Shown here: positions 48,301-59,400 of the stretch, in pieces
How positions within the stretch are numbered: position 1 is the first letter of the stretch
Layout: each line of letters starts with the position of its first letter
Source: Wyeomyia smithii
Taxonomy: Eukaryota; Arthropoda; Insecta; Diptera; Culicidae
Assembly: GCF_029784165.1 (NCBI RefSeq)
Contig: NC_073694.1
Location: 26,732,506-26,796,505, forward strand
Length of the DNA: 64,000 nucleotides
Direction: 5' to 3'
The notes under the pieces: generated by a model
Told to the model about the DNA's origin: nothing
Seen by the model: only the letters and a program-made list of their open reading frames with translations
The model's database searches: none
Program-made: the position numbers and the translations under genes

Positions 48301-49623
48301 ATGGCTGGACGGAAAAAGAAACCTCGCATCGCTGCGGGGAGGAAAAGAGAGGCATCTCTTTCTGACACATCGAGTGTCTGTAGTGACAATCCTTTTGATA
48401 TTTTGCCTGAGCAAGAAGCTGGTGAAATGGAAGTTACCAATAACGAAACTATACAAAATATAAAATCTTTAAAAAAGGAGAAAGTTCCACCTATTGTGGT
48501 AACTATTTCTTCTGAATTTAATATATTCAAAAAGGAACTTTCAACGTTTGTTTCTGACGTTAAAGTTACCTATCAAATTGGCCGTAGAGGTGAATGCCGC
48601 TTATTAGCCGACTCAGTAAAGGGTCGTGATCGTCTTGTTCAGTATTTAACTGACAAGATGTACAAATTTTTTACATATGACACCAAGAACGCCAAGCCGT
48701 TCAAGGTTGTCTTGAAAGGTCTCACCAACGATCAAACCGTTGATGAGATCAAACTTACTTTAACAGAATTACTTGGCATAGCCCCTACCCAAGTAATTCT
48801 AATGAAACAAAAATCACGAGGCGAAAACAGTCAGAGAACTGGAATTTCCCTTGTTAATTATTTAATTCATTATAACCGCAATGAGGTTAACAACCTAAAA
48901 TTTTTTGAAAAAGCACATGCTTTGTATAATGTGCGTGTAAAGTGGGAAACTTATAGGAAGTATGGCGGAGGTGAAAAGCATATCACCCAATGCCGTACTT
49001 GCCAACGTTATGGCCATGGTTCCAAATTCTGTAACATGGACCAAAAATGTCTTAATTGTGGAGACTCTTCTCACAAAAAGGACACATGTCCTGTGAAAGA
49101 GAGTAAAAATTTTCGCTGTGCGAATTGTAACGGCAACCATATGTCAAATTTTTATCAATGCCCAGTCCGTTTAGCAATTGTTAAGGCAAGGCAAGGTAAA
49201 CAAAATTCAATTTCTCAATTAAAACCAACTTCAAAACAAAATTCTCCAAGCGTACCATTGACGCATAGTTTACCTACTCCTTTGCATACCCGTTTAACTT
49301 ATGCACAGGTTACAGGTAGTTCGAACATTATACCGCCTAGTGTTGGTAGTTCGAAAATGACTGTTAATATGGGTAAGCAAAACACGCTAGAAAATAATTG
49401 TACACCTATTACTCCAGCTAATATTGCTGCCGAAAATATTTTTTCTAATGTCAACTGCCTGGGGCCTATTACGGCAGGTAAACTTTCTTTTTTGCAACAG
49501 GCAATGTTCGATCTTATGAACGCCATGCTGCAGGCAAAATCAATGTTTGAAGCCATTCAAATAGGCACAAATTTTACTATTAAAATTGTTTCTTATTTAA
49601 AATTTAGCAATGATTTTAAATGA
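48301..49623 (+). CDS. ORF1 (gag-like) nucleic-acid-binding protein of Juan-like element
   Basis: An RNA-binding protein that packages element RNA. I prefer the ATG at 48301 (MAGRKKKPRI), giving 440 aa; an in-frame ATG at 48259 would add 14 residues with a hydrophobic, unlikely N terminus. The order is a basic N terminus, an acidic/serine-rich part, a globular region (FKVVLKGLTNDQTVDEIK) like the domain preceding zinc knuckles in Jockey ORF1, then three CCHC-type knuckles. The knuckles begin CRTCQRYGH, CLNCGDSSH and CANCNGNH, at about residues 231, 250 and 273 from the 48301 start. The tail is polar and Ser/Pro/Asn-rich. The frame is intact. It overlaps the start of ORF2 by 14 bp, as in relatives. 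Confidence 0.85.
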   Translation: MAGRKKKPRIAAGRKREASLSDTSSVCSDNPFDILPEQEAGEMEVTNNETIQNIKSLKKEKVPPIVVTISSEFNIFKKELSTFVSDVKVTYQIGRRGECRLLADSVKGRDRLVQYLTDKMYKFFTYDTKNAKPFKVVLKGLTNDQTVDEIKLTLTELLGIAPTQVILMKQKSRGENSQRTGISLVNYLIHYNRNEVNNLKFFEKAHALYNVRVKWETYRKYGGGEKHITQCRTCQRYGHGSKFCNMDQKCLNCGDSSHKKDTCPVKESKNFRCANCNGNHMSNFYQCPVRLAIVKARQGKQNSISQLKPTSKQNSPSVPLTHSLPTPLHTRLTYAQVTGSSNIIPPSVGSSKMTVNMGKQNTLENNCTPITPANIAAENIFSNVNCLGPITAGKLSFLQQAMFDLMNAMLQAKSMFEAIQIGTNFTIKIVSYLKFSNDFK

Positions 49624-52269
49624 AACAATTAAAATATTAAATTGGAATGCTCGCTCATTGAAGGCCAATGAGAATGAGCATTTTAATTTTTTAACAGTAA
49701 ATAATGTGCATATTGCAACTATTACTGAAACATTTTTGAACTCAACATAAAATTAAAATATGATCCCAATTACGTGGTTCATAGATATGATAGGATTCAG
49801 GGTTCCGGCGGTGGAGTTGCAATTGTTATTCATCGCCGAATCAAACATCGTGCTCTTCCCCATCTTGAGACGAAAGTTATTGAAACTTTGGGAATTGAAG
49901 TTCAAACTGAACTTGGGATTTTATTTATTGCCGCAGCATATTTACCATTTCAATGCACACGCGAGCTCAAAAATTATTTTAAAGGTGATTTACAAAAACT
50001 CACCAGAAATCGTTCGAAATTTTTCATAATCGGCGATTTTAACGCTAAACATCGTTCATGGAATAATTCTCAAAGTAATTCCAATGGCAAAATTTTATTC
50101 AATGATTGTTCTTCAGGATACTATTCTATTTTGTCTCCGAATAGTCCTACATGCTTTTCTTCTGTAAGAAACCCTTCAACAATTGATTTGGTGCTGACAG
50201 ATCAAAGTAATGTATGTAGTGATTTGATCACACATGCTGACTTTGATTCTGACCATCTTCCAATAACTTTTTCTTTATCACATGAATCAGTTTTAAACCC
50301 TATGAGCTCTGTTTTTAATTATAACAAAGCTAATTGGGAAAGATACAAAAATTATATTGAGAGAAATTTCAATAATGAGCTTGATTTGCAAAACGAAGTG
50401 AATATTGATTCCGCTTTGGAAGCATTAAAATGTGCAATTGTTGATGCCAGGAATTATTCTGTTCCAAAGGCTCAAGTGAAATTTGATTCACCAATAATTG
50501 ACGAAAATCTTCAACTTCTAATTCGTTTGAAAAATGTCCGCAGACGTCAATATCAACGTTCTCGTGATCCTGTTTTTAAAACTATTTATAAAGATTTACA
50601 GAAAGAGATTAAACATAGATTTACTCTTCTGAGAAATCAAAATTTTGAGACTAAAGTTGAAAAATTGAAACCATATTCAAAACCATTTTGGAAGCTGTCG
50701 AAGATTCTTAAGAAACCTTCAAAGCCTGTTCCAGTTTTAAAAGATGGTGAACGTTTTCTTGTATCCAATGAACAAAAGGCTCAAAGACTTGCTCAGCAGT
50801 TTGAGAGTGTTCATAACTCAAATTTGAATTTTGTGAGTCCAATTGAAAATGAAGTCACACGTCAATTTGATTTAATTTCTTCCCAGAATTTTTTACCTGC
50901 AGAAATAATTGAAACTAACTTGAATGAGATTAAATCAATTATTAAAAATTTCAAAAATATGAAAGCACCTGGTGACGATGGAATCTTTAATATACTAATC
51001 AAACATCTCCCTGAGAGCACAATGGATTTTTTGGTGAAAATTTTCAATTGCTGCTTCAAAATTGCATATTTTCCCAAATTATGGAAAAATGCAAAAATTA
51101 CTCCCATTTTAAAACCGGATAAGAACCCAGCTGAAGTTTCAAGTTATCGACCAATCAGTTTGCTTTCTTCAATAAGTAAACTGTTTGAGAGAGTTATTCT
51201 TAACAGAATGATGTCACACATCAACGAAAATTCAATTTTTGCAAATGAACAGTTTGGATTTCGCCATGGGCATTCCACAACTCATCAATTGCTCAGAGTT
51301 ACTAATATGATACGAGCTAACAAATCTGAAGGTTATTCCACTGGAGCTGCTCTTTTAGACATAGAAAAAGCATTCGACAGTGTTTGGCATAAAGGTTTGA
51401 TTGCGAAATTGCAAACTTTTAATTTTCCAATTTTCCTAATCAAAATTTTAAAAAATTATCTTACTGATCGAACTCTGCAGGTTGTCTATCAGAATTCAAA
51501 ATCTGATAGATTTCCTGTCAGAGCAGGTGTGCCTCAAGGTTCAGTCTTGGGTCCAGTCCTGTACAACATATTCACTTCAGATCTTCCTGATTTGCCTCCA
51601 GGATGCACAAAGTCATTGTTCTGCGATGACACAAGCATTTCCGTAAAAGGAAAAAGTCTTCGTGTCATATGCAGTCGATTGCAGAAAAGTTTAGATATTT
51701 TTTCTTCCTACTTGCAAAAGTGGAAAATCTCTCCCAATGCTTCTAAAACTCAAATGATAATTTTTCCGCATAAGCCTAGGGCTTCTTTCCTCAAGCCAAA
51801 CAATAATCACGTTGTCAAGATGAATGGGGTTATTTTAAGTTGGTCCGACAAGGTTAAGTACTTGGGACTAATTTATGATAAAAAACTTATTTTCAAAGAG
51901 CACATTGAGAGTATACAAGCCAAGTGCATCAAATATACGAGATGTTTATATCCTCTCATTAACAGGAATTCTAAACTTTGTTTAAAGAACAAACTTTTGA
52001 TTTACAAACAAATTTTTAGACCAGCAATGCTTTATGCTGTACCGATCTGGTCAAGTTGCTGTTCAACAAGGAAGAAAACGCTCCAAAGGATTCAGAATAA
52101 AATTCTGAAAATGATTTTGAAGCGTCCTCCTTGGTTTGGTACACTCGAATTACATAGACTTACTGGTGTTGAACCATTAGAAGCTATGTCAAATAAAATT
52201 ATTAACAATTTTCGACAAAAATCGTTGCAATCCTCAATTGCTACGATAAGCTCTCTTTATAGCCAATAA
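49610..52269 (+). pseudogene. ORF2 endonuclease/reverse transcriptase of Juan-like element, one frameshift
   Basis: An APE-type endonuclease plus reverse transcriptase of about 886 aa that nicks the target and copies RNA into DNA. It starts at ATG 49610 (MILNETIKILNWNARSLK). The frame hits a stop near 49748 and resumes one base out of phase just before IKLKYDPNY, so one base is missing (or two extra) around 49735-49750. From 49774 it is open to 52269. Endonuclease motifs are GGGVAIVIH, IGDFNAKH (about 50026) and SDHLP. Reverse transcriptase motifs are KAPGDDGI, SYRPISLL, LLDIEKAFDSVWH, AGVPQGSVLGP and FCDDT, with Cys in place of the usual Ala before the catalytic DD. All catalytic residues seem present. 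The single frameshift suggests recent inactivation or a sequencing error. Confidence 0.85.
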
Positions 52270-52527
52270 GTTAGCAATTAAGTTAGTTGTAAGTTTACTT
52301 CCCCTTTTCTGACAAGTAGGTTTAAATCCCTACGAATGATAAGTCCTAATTGCGAAAGCAAACAAATCCTAACAATTAAAATTACAAATTTCTAACAGTG
52401 TTGAGAAGTCACCATTTGTGATTGGACACACATACTCATTATTTACTAATATTTATCATAAATACTTAAGCTACTAACAAATCCCCCCTTAAAAAAAAAA
52501 AAAAAAAAAAAAAAAACTCATTTTCAC

Positions 52528-54140
52528 GGTTCCTACGACTGCATCTAAGAAATAAATTCCATCAATTCTATCACCCACTGTTTTTAGCAAAACACCATGA
52601 ACGTAGTGTTGTTCTGTTTCTTTTTTAACTAATGTGTATTAAACGATTATTCGCAACTATGCTGAAATGAGGCATCCTCGAAAAAATCACATACATTGCC
52701 AATAAAAAATAAGTCACAGGACAAAAATAATGTAATTAGTTCATGAAGTAACTAGCTGTGCGTCCACCAAAATACAGAAAATTGTGATTTTATGATACTA
52801 ACTATTGTACTATCAGAGCTAAACCAAGGCCTTCTTCCCCAACCGACGCTAAAGTATACTAACGGTTCGACTATCTAACCGATTTGTTGTTATTGTTGTT
52901 TTACTCGCTCTAGTCCACAAAGACACGCCTACCGGAAGTTTGAAATATACAAATTTAGTCTTCATTGCATAACTGTACAACTGCAGCAAAATAACGGTTG
53001 TCTCTTACTGGAAACTGATTCAACCCGCAGCCGGCAGAGCACCAGCTGATTTTAGCGCAGCAAGACTGTGCAGGCGACTCGTTCGATCGCAGCATTCCAT
53101 AGCAGACTGACTAACCGGCGCCGGCGGACCACAGCACTGCACAGCATTGCTGAACAAGTCCGGATATGTTATTAATTTTATACGAATCTGTCCCATCGCG
53201 TTTGCTTTCGGCCAAGTGGCCACTACTAGCTGTGAGTGTGCCGGCATGATCATAATGTCTTGATTGCTTGCTTGTAGTGTGTGCGGAGCGGAGAATAACA
53301 AGAGAACTAAAACCATCCCGTGTCGTCGGTAAATGGCAATCCAATAACAAAGCTTTTCTTCAAGATTTCCAATCAACGCTCCTCTTCAAGGTTACTAATC
53401 AAATTATAAAAATAAGCTAAATTATCTCTGGAATTTATTTCAAGTGTGTTCCCAAACCAATTGCAAAAAAATACATTGACATAAGATAGGCTGTCGTAAT
53501 GAACAACCTCGTTTTTGTCATAATCCCTTATCTTTTTTTTTATTATGACTGCAAATGCATAACGACCTGAAATAAACCTCATACCTCGATATAAGGCAAC
53601 TTCGATACAACGTAGCTTTTTTGAACATCTTATAATTGGAAGTTGTGGGTTCGAGTCCCACCTGCTGAACTATATTTTTCGTAGTTTCTACAATCATATT
53701 TTCAGTTAGTTTAATTTTCTATCTTCATTACTACATTTACTCCTTAAATTAAAACTTATAATTAAAGTACAACAATTATTTTTGGAGTGTATAATGTTCC
53801 AAATAAATGTTTTTAGTAAGTTTTGAAACCAATAAGTACCGTAAAATGGGGTAAACTGACCTTTATTTTTTCAATGTTTTGTGACTGGTTATGTTTGTCT
53901 GCGGAAATTGTCTTAAAGAGACATAATACAGGTGTATATATACTGCTAGGTGAAGGGAGATAAGTTTTTGCGTACCTTTGAGTAATCATCGAGAATTTTT
54001 TATCAACGAAAATTTTTTTTTCGTGCTTCGATAAAACGTAACGAAAAACAAGCTTTATAAAGAGGTATGACTGTACATTATTTTTAAAGAAAATAATTAA
54101 GAAGTCCAGCAAGGACTCATGCTTAAGTCCTTTTTTGACA
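52528..54140. other. Non-coding region with one weak ORF
   Basis: Mostly AT-rich and unrecognised. 53020-53376 on - holds a 118-aa frame with a hydrophobic stretch (MVLVLLLFSAPHTLQA) that could be a signal peptide, followed by a Cys-pair-containing tail. No homology or splice context supports it. A B-box-like gggttcgagtcccacc at 53648-53663 hints at a tRNA-derived fragment. Confidence 0.3.
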
Positions 54141-54144
54141 AATA

Positions 54145-54225
54145 GCCTGATTCTACTAAGATTCGTACCCACGACCATTCGCTTGCCAAAGCGGACTCTG
54201 TAACCTTGCGGCTACGTAGCTAGTA
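54145..54225 (-). mobile_element. tRNA-like SINE head
   Basis: The - strand shows an A-box-like tagccgcaaggtta, an anticodon-arm-like middle and a B-box-like gggtacgaatc, in tRNA order and spacing. Mismatches in the stems make a functional tRNA unlikely. No downstream body or TSD was defined. Confidence 0.4.
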
Positions 54226-54599
54226 ATGTTGTCAGTTATGTTCTTTTTGCGCTTGAAAAATTAAATTGCATTTTTCGGCAAGTGAGTTAATTTTAAATCC
54301 AAATTAACCAATTTCATCGTATTTCTGAGAAAATTTAACATGAAAAATACTTATCACTACGAGGTATTACGAGCAAGACCCAAAATTTTTAAAATATGAA
54401 TCAATATGTGAAGGTATGACCGGAAGTGTTGCAAGTTGCTTGAATATCCATGAGAAAAAAAAAAATTTTTAAATTATTTTCGAATTTTTAAGCCCTAATG
54501 CAGGTTTTTTAGTGATGAATTTTCTCTAGGAATAAATTATTAAGCCTCCAGGTTAATTTTCATAAACGATTGATCCGTTCCGTATTTCTAATTTCGTTG

Positions 54600-55480
54600 T
54601 TCAACCTTACCAGAGTCGCGATACCTAAATCCTGCTGATGGGGCTGCCATCTTAGGTGTAGCTGGTGGGATACAGCATTTCATAATTCAGCCGCCCGCTC
54701 CGGGTCAGACGCTGTTGTACGCCGCCCCTAATATGGGGATACAGCCGCGTACGACCCCCTTCCCAGTCAGCATATGACCATAGTTTCCACCGGGGGTTGG
54801 TTACCTGATCTCCGCTAAGGTTACTCGTATCCCGCTCGGCACCTCATGGAGGTTGGGATAGGAGTTGCTGGACAAAGGTGAATGACCACAATGGGGTCTC
54901 AAGTTACACGTGTTCAACCATTTGCCAACCGTACCTTAAAGAGGCCTTCGTACCTTTAAAAAGGGAAGCAGCGAGATTAGGACTTATCATTAACTCTGCC
55001 AAAGCGAAGTACATGGTGTGTGGCAGGGAGCGTGGGAGTTCCCGTGGTGTTGGTGCTGAGGTGGAGATGGATGGGGAACGATTTAAAGTGGTTGACGAAT
55101 TCGTTTATCTTGGTACGCTTATGACACGTGACAACGATATGAGCCGTGGAGTAAAACGACGAGTTGCAGCTGCAAACAGGGCCTTCTACGGACTACGTGA
55201 CCAGCTAAGGTCCCGTAGTTTGCAAACTTGCACAAAACTAGCGCTGTTTAGGATGCTGATACTCCCGGTGGCTCTTTACGGACATGGAGCATTGACGCTG
55301 AAGGGAGCTGACTATCTTCATTAGAGAACCAGGAAGAGGCCGTCGACTCCGTGGTAGGCCTCACACGCGGTGGATGTACGCGGTGGAAGAAGATGCACGA
55401 TCTGCTGGTGTACGAGGAGACTTGAGAACGGTTGCCCAAGACAGAAGAAGCTGCCCAACAAACAATTGGGCTGAATGAAA
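54600..55480 (+). pseudogene. Truncated non-LTR retrotransposon, RT C-terminal part
   Basis: 54600-54880 is GC-rich and looks like 5' UTR sequence of a retroelement. 54878-55324 is open and encodes an RT-distal segment (LGLIINSAKAKYMVCGRE, then FVYLGTLMTRDNDMSRGVK, RAFYGLRDQLRS and LPVALYGHGALTL). Then comes an internal deletion, and another frame gives the C-terminal GRPHTRWMYAVEEDARSAGV block, ending at a stop near 55478. The upstream catalytic RT domain is missing, so it is an inactive remnant. The clade (RTE- or R1-like) is uncertain. Confidence 0.65.
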
Positions 55481-55720
55481 CAGCTAATAATTTAAAAATA
55501 GCTGAATGAAGTCTGCATTCAGGTGAAACGGATTGCTACAACGCTCAGGTTGATTTATCAGCTGAACAAGTAAAAAATTAGGGTTTAAAAACATGAGAAA
55601 TACTCCACGCAATTATTTGATTGTTGGCTGGTTAAGCGCTATTTCAATTTAAAAAATAGCTATTAAATAATATCAACTAAACACTGAACAAACTGGTTAA
55701 ATAAACGCTTCTTGATACTT

Positions 55721-56432
55721 CCCAAGAAACATTTTTTTGCTAAAGTGCTTTTATAACTAACTTAATTCAGCTGACGGCTAAACATAGGTCGAATAATATA
55801 TTTCTAAGTGTTTAATCAGCTTTCAATCAGTCGGTTTTCGAAGAGCTTAATCAGCTACTTGTTACATTCGGCTTCCTAAATAGCCGAACAAGGGCTTAAT
55901 AAGTAATACTGAATTGTACCTGAACAAGCGCTTCAATGTTTTGTACAAGTGTAGCTGCACAAGCGCTTTAGCAAAAAGATATATATTCGTCTTAATTGTC
56001 TAATTAAGACGAATATATATTTTGAATTATATTTATCGTAGCTGTAATGAAGCTGAAAAAGCACTTTTTCAGAAAGACAGAATGTACAATTTTAACCATG
56101 AAATTGTCATATAGGCGCTTATTTAGACTATAAGCCAGCTACTGCTGGCTGTAAAAAATTTTTCCTACAAGCTGTACAAAGAATCAATAATCACTTCTAC
56201 AGAATCGATCAGCATGTATAACAGTTGTTCAAATGGCTGAGCTATTTCTTATTAAGCCCTTGTTCGGCTATTTAGGAAGCCGAATGTAACAAGTAGCTGA
56301 TTTAGTTCTTCAAAACCGATTGATTAAAAGCTGATTAAACACTTAGAAATATACTATTCGACCTATGTTCAGCCGTCAGCTCAATAAGATTAGTTATAAA
56401 AACATTTATTTAGCCAAAAAATGTTTCTTGGG
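55721..56432. mobile_element. 712-bp foldback element
   Basis: Termini cccaagaaacattttttt and its complement (aaaaatgtttcttggg) begin long imperfect inverted repeats covering most of the element, sharing gaccta-type, gctgacggct, tttctaagtgtttaatcag and ttgttacattcggcttcc segments. At the centre lies a perfect 19-bp palindrome (55979-55997 with 56002-56020, loop gtct). No ORF. No clear TSD. Confidence 0.75.
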
Positions 56433-59400
56433 TGGACATCTCTTATTCGTTCGGCCCTAGACCAGTGAACAGTCCATTAGCCAACAAAGTAAAGTAAATA
56501 ATTCATAAACGAAAATCTATTTCCAAACAAAACTTCAATAATAAAGTTTAAGTTAAAATTAAAAAAACACAAATTAATGAAAAATAATAATGGATATCTA
56601 TGTAACTAGCAAAATTTCCCGTCAAAATTTATATATTTTCTGAATTCATTGGCTGATTTTCTTTAAATTACATCAGTCAGAATGTGAAATATCGTAACCG
56701 AAATATTAGCAATATAAGAAAAGGAATTATAAGCATATCAGAGTAAACAATAGTGTATGTATGTACAGTCATATATATGTAGAGTCGTTCTTTAAAGAAC
56801 GTGGCAGACAGCGAAAAATTTATTCGCCGGCTGATTTATCCTAAGGTTTCCTCAGTATCACTCCTTCATTTTCCCGGTCATCATGGTCCAAAGCGGGAAT
56901 TGAAGATCTTGCCAAAAGGTCATCGTCATTCAGGACTTCAATGAATATGGATCGGATATAAAAGTGACGTCGTAGTAAACCATTACTCGTTCGTCTTTCG
57001 GATCGTCTGAATTCATGTTCTTGCAAGCGATCGAGGTGTTGTTTGACTGATTTATCAAAAAGTTGTCAAACCTGTGTTATACCTTGCAACCTCTTGTAAA
57101 TTAAAACAGTAAAACTTCACAGATTTTCATTTAGGACAGGATTATTCTTGTGTTCGATTGGCAAAGAGTAAACACCAACAATCCCACTCGCCTTTGTTTT
57201 TATTTAATTTGACAGATTGTTTTGATTCGTGTACGGCAGAGTTGCCCGAAGTTTTTTATGCATTGTAAGAACGACACTTTTACAGGGTAAACATTTTCTT
57301 AGCAAAAACTTTTTTGTGGTTCTACGAACTTTTTTTCAGCAAAATTGTTGCCTCGATATCGTTCGCCGTTGCCGCTAACGTTTCGTCCAAGGTCGTCTTC
57401 AAGGAAAAATGGCCCCATGACAAGCTCATAAACCACACTGTTGTAAGACGATGGTTTAACGCCCAACAAAGTAAATTCGGTAATAACTCCTCTGATTGTT
57501 GTTTCACCATGTTAATTAAGACAACCATAAAATGGCCCTTAAAGTAGAAACACATTTTTCACAGAGCACGAATTTCGAAAATAAATTTCTACGATTTGTA
57601 AACGTTGTTCGTTTTTAAGTCTTTCCATGGCATAGTATACTAAACAGTTTTGACTCTGACAGATGACGCTTAAACGCCATTACATACCATTGCTGCCAAC
57701 TTAAAAAATCATTCAGTTTTAATGTTCATTGAAAGGAACTACGAAAAGTACAGTTCCCTTCACCTATAACTAAAAGCATTTAAAACCCCCAAAAGAGCTT
57801 TGCACTGCTCTGAAGGCGTGTCCTAATTAAAACCGCTCCTGTGCTTTATTGAACAAATCCATTCAGCAAATCAATTTTCTCCTGAATTGGTGTTAATGAG
57901 TATTTTAAGCTGCACAAGACTCGCTTCGCTAATCAGACCGCGCAAGATGCTCGAAACCGGTGAGAAAACAAAACGGCTAGTACCTACAGAGCAAACGTTT
58001 GGCGTCCACGAAACCCGATTCACTGCTCCCGGTTCCAGCTGGGAGAGCATTCAGTCGTACTTTTATTGCAACACATGCAACCCGGCAGTTAGTCAATGGG
58101 CAGTAAACTACACTGTAGAAGCGGAATTTTGAAAAATGAATAGCCCATTTTTATTACCCACTAAAGGTGCTCCTCTCCCATCCGGTAACTAAAACATAGA
58201 GCATGCAAGCAAACCACACCACACACACACGGGAATCGGTGCAGCGTTTCTAATTGGCCCAGTTTTTCGCCGATTTCGTCGGACCATGCAGGGCACATGC
58301 GCTGCCGATGCGATCCAGTAATCTATCGATGCGGTAGTAAAAAAATACGGGTTCAACCTAAGATCCACAAATGCTCAATAGGTTGAATTTCACTCTCGCT
58401 CGAGCGAAGCAACTTTATTGTAGAACCTGCCGAGTGCAACGGGCGGGATCCGATCGGCATCAAAGCGTCACGGTCAGTGCGTTTGGTGGATTTCGAAAGA
58501 AAGTGTAGGTAGGCACATTCCTGAATACCGATTCGATCGATCGGAAAAAAGGGTCAGCAGCAGCAGCAGGCCTCGCTTACCGCGGGGGAAATCGAAGCGT
58601 GCCACGCAAGTGACACCGTCGCCAAACGACCAACGCGCCGATGGCGAGTTAACGTATTCTGGCCAATCTGGTATTCAGTGCGTGCACCGTTCGCACAATC
58701 CGCCATCAACGGGTTGGACGTGAGATTAGGTGGTCTCGGTATGAAAGCAAAAATGTGCGAGCGGTTTCAATGTCAGAGACGTGGATGGAAATTTAAATGT
58801 GGTGCTGTTTTTTCCAGATTTTCGCGCGATAATTTACTGTTGTTTGGTGTTTTCATACCCTAATTAACTCAAGATTTTGCAGTATGCAATATGGGTAAAA
58901 AATTTCATTTCAAAAACGTCAATAACTGTCAAAGCTGTCAAAATATCAATGATGCTACCGATTGGTGAAAATTATAATGGTTTGTGGCTTTTTCCCTAAG
59001 CGCGTATGAGTTGTTTTTACTCCATCAACATTGCAACACGAACTCCCAGGCCCCAGGGCCCGAAATTAGCAAATAACCACACGTTTCCAGTAAAAAAAAT
59101 TAATATATGAGATATGATGATACGAAAACAAAAAAAAAAAATGTACACCTTCGTGGCGCCATTCCGCAATCAACAGCCAAGGCCATCGCGGTCGCCTCAA
59201 TTTGTCAAAAGTCCCAAATGATGAAGGCATGCTGCATATCTGCTGGCAGATTATCGCAACGCAACCTGCAAGTACCTACGTGGTTATTGTTTGCACCGCC
59301 GGAGATTTCTCTTTCCGTGTGGTGTTTATCTGCCGGAGACCGAGCTTAGAGCCGTCATTGTTTAATTCCAGCAACGCTGCACACATGCCGCGAATTGACC

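Larger units (their letters stand above)
48099..52516 (+). mobile_element. Full-length Juan-like (Jockey clade) non-LTR retrotransposon
   Basis: A 4.4-kb insertion starting tcagtgcgtcttgaactg, with a 5' UTR of about 200 bp, two overlapping ORFs and a 26-base poly(A) tail (52491-52516). The direct repeat ctcattttcac, extended by ambiguous A residues, occurs at 48088-48098 and 52517-52527 and is an exact TSD. Full length plus exact TSD means a young insertion made by target-primed reverse transcription. Juan elements of this layout are known from culicine mosquitoes; the name is by resemblance. Confidence 0.85.

Noticed and set aside
53641..53665. tRNA gene suggested by gggttcgagtcccacc
   Set aside because: No matching A-box, acceptor stem or anticodon arm upstream; at most a tRNA-derived fragment. 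The similar ggttcaagtcccaacc at 40977 has the same problem.
54145..54225. Functional tRNA gene on -
   Set aside because: Box spacing is right but the stems are imperfect and the B-box departs from consensus; a SINE head is more likely.
56841..57026. 61-aa basic ORF on -
   Set aside because: No motif, no splice context, and no sign of conservation; probably a chance frame.
57314..57555. Overlapping 77-aa ORFs on both strands
   Set aside because: Both strands are open by chance over the same segment and neither shows a recognisable domain.
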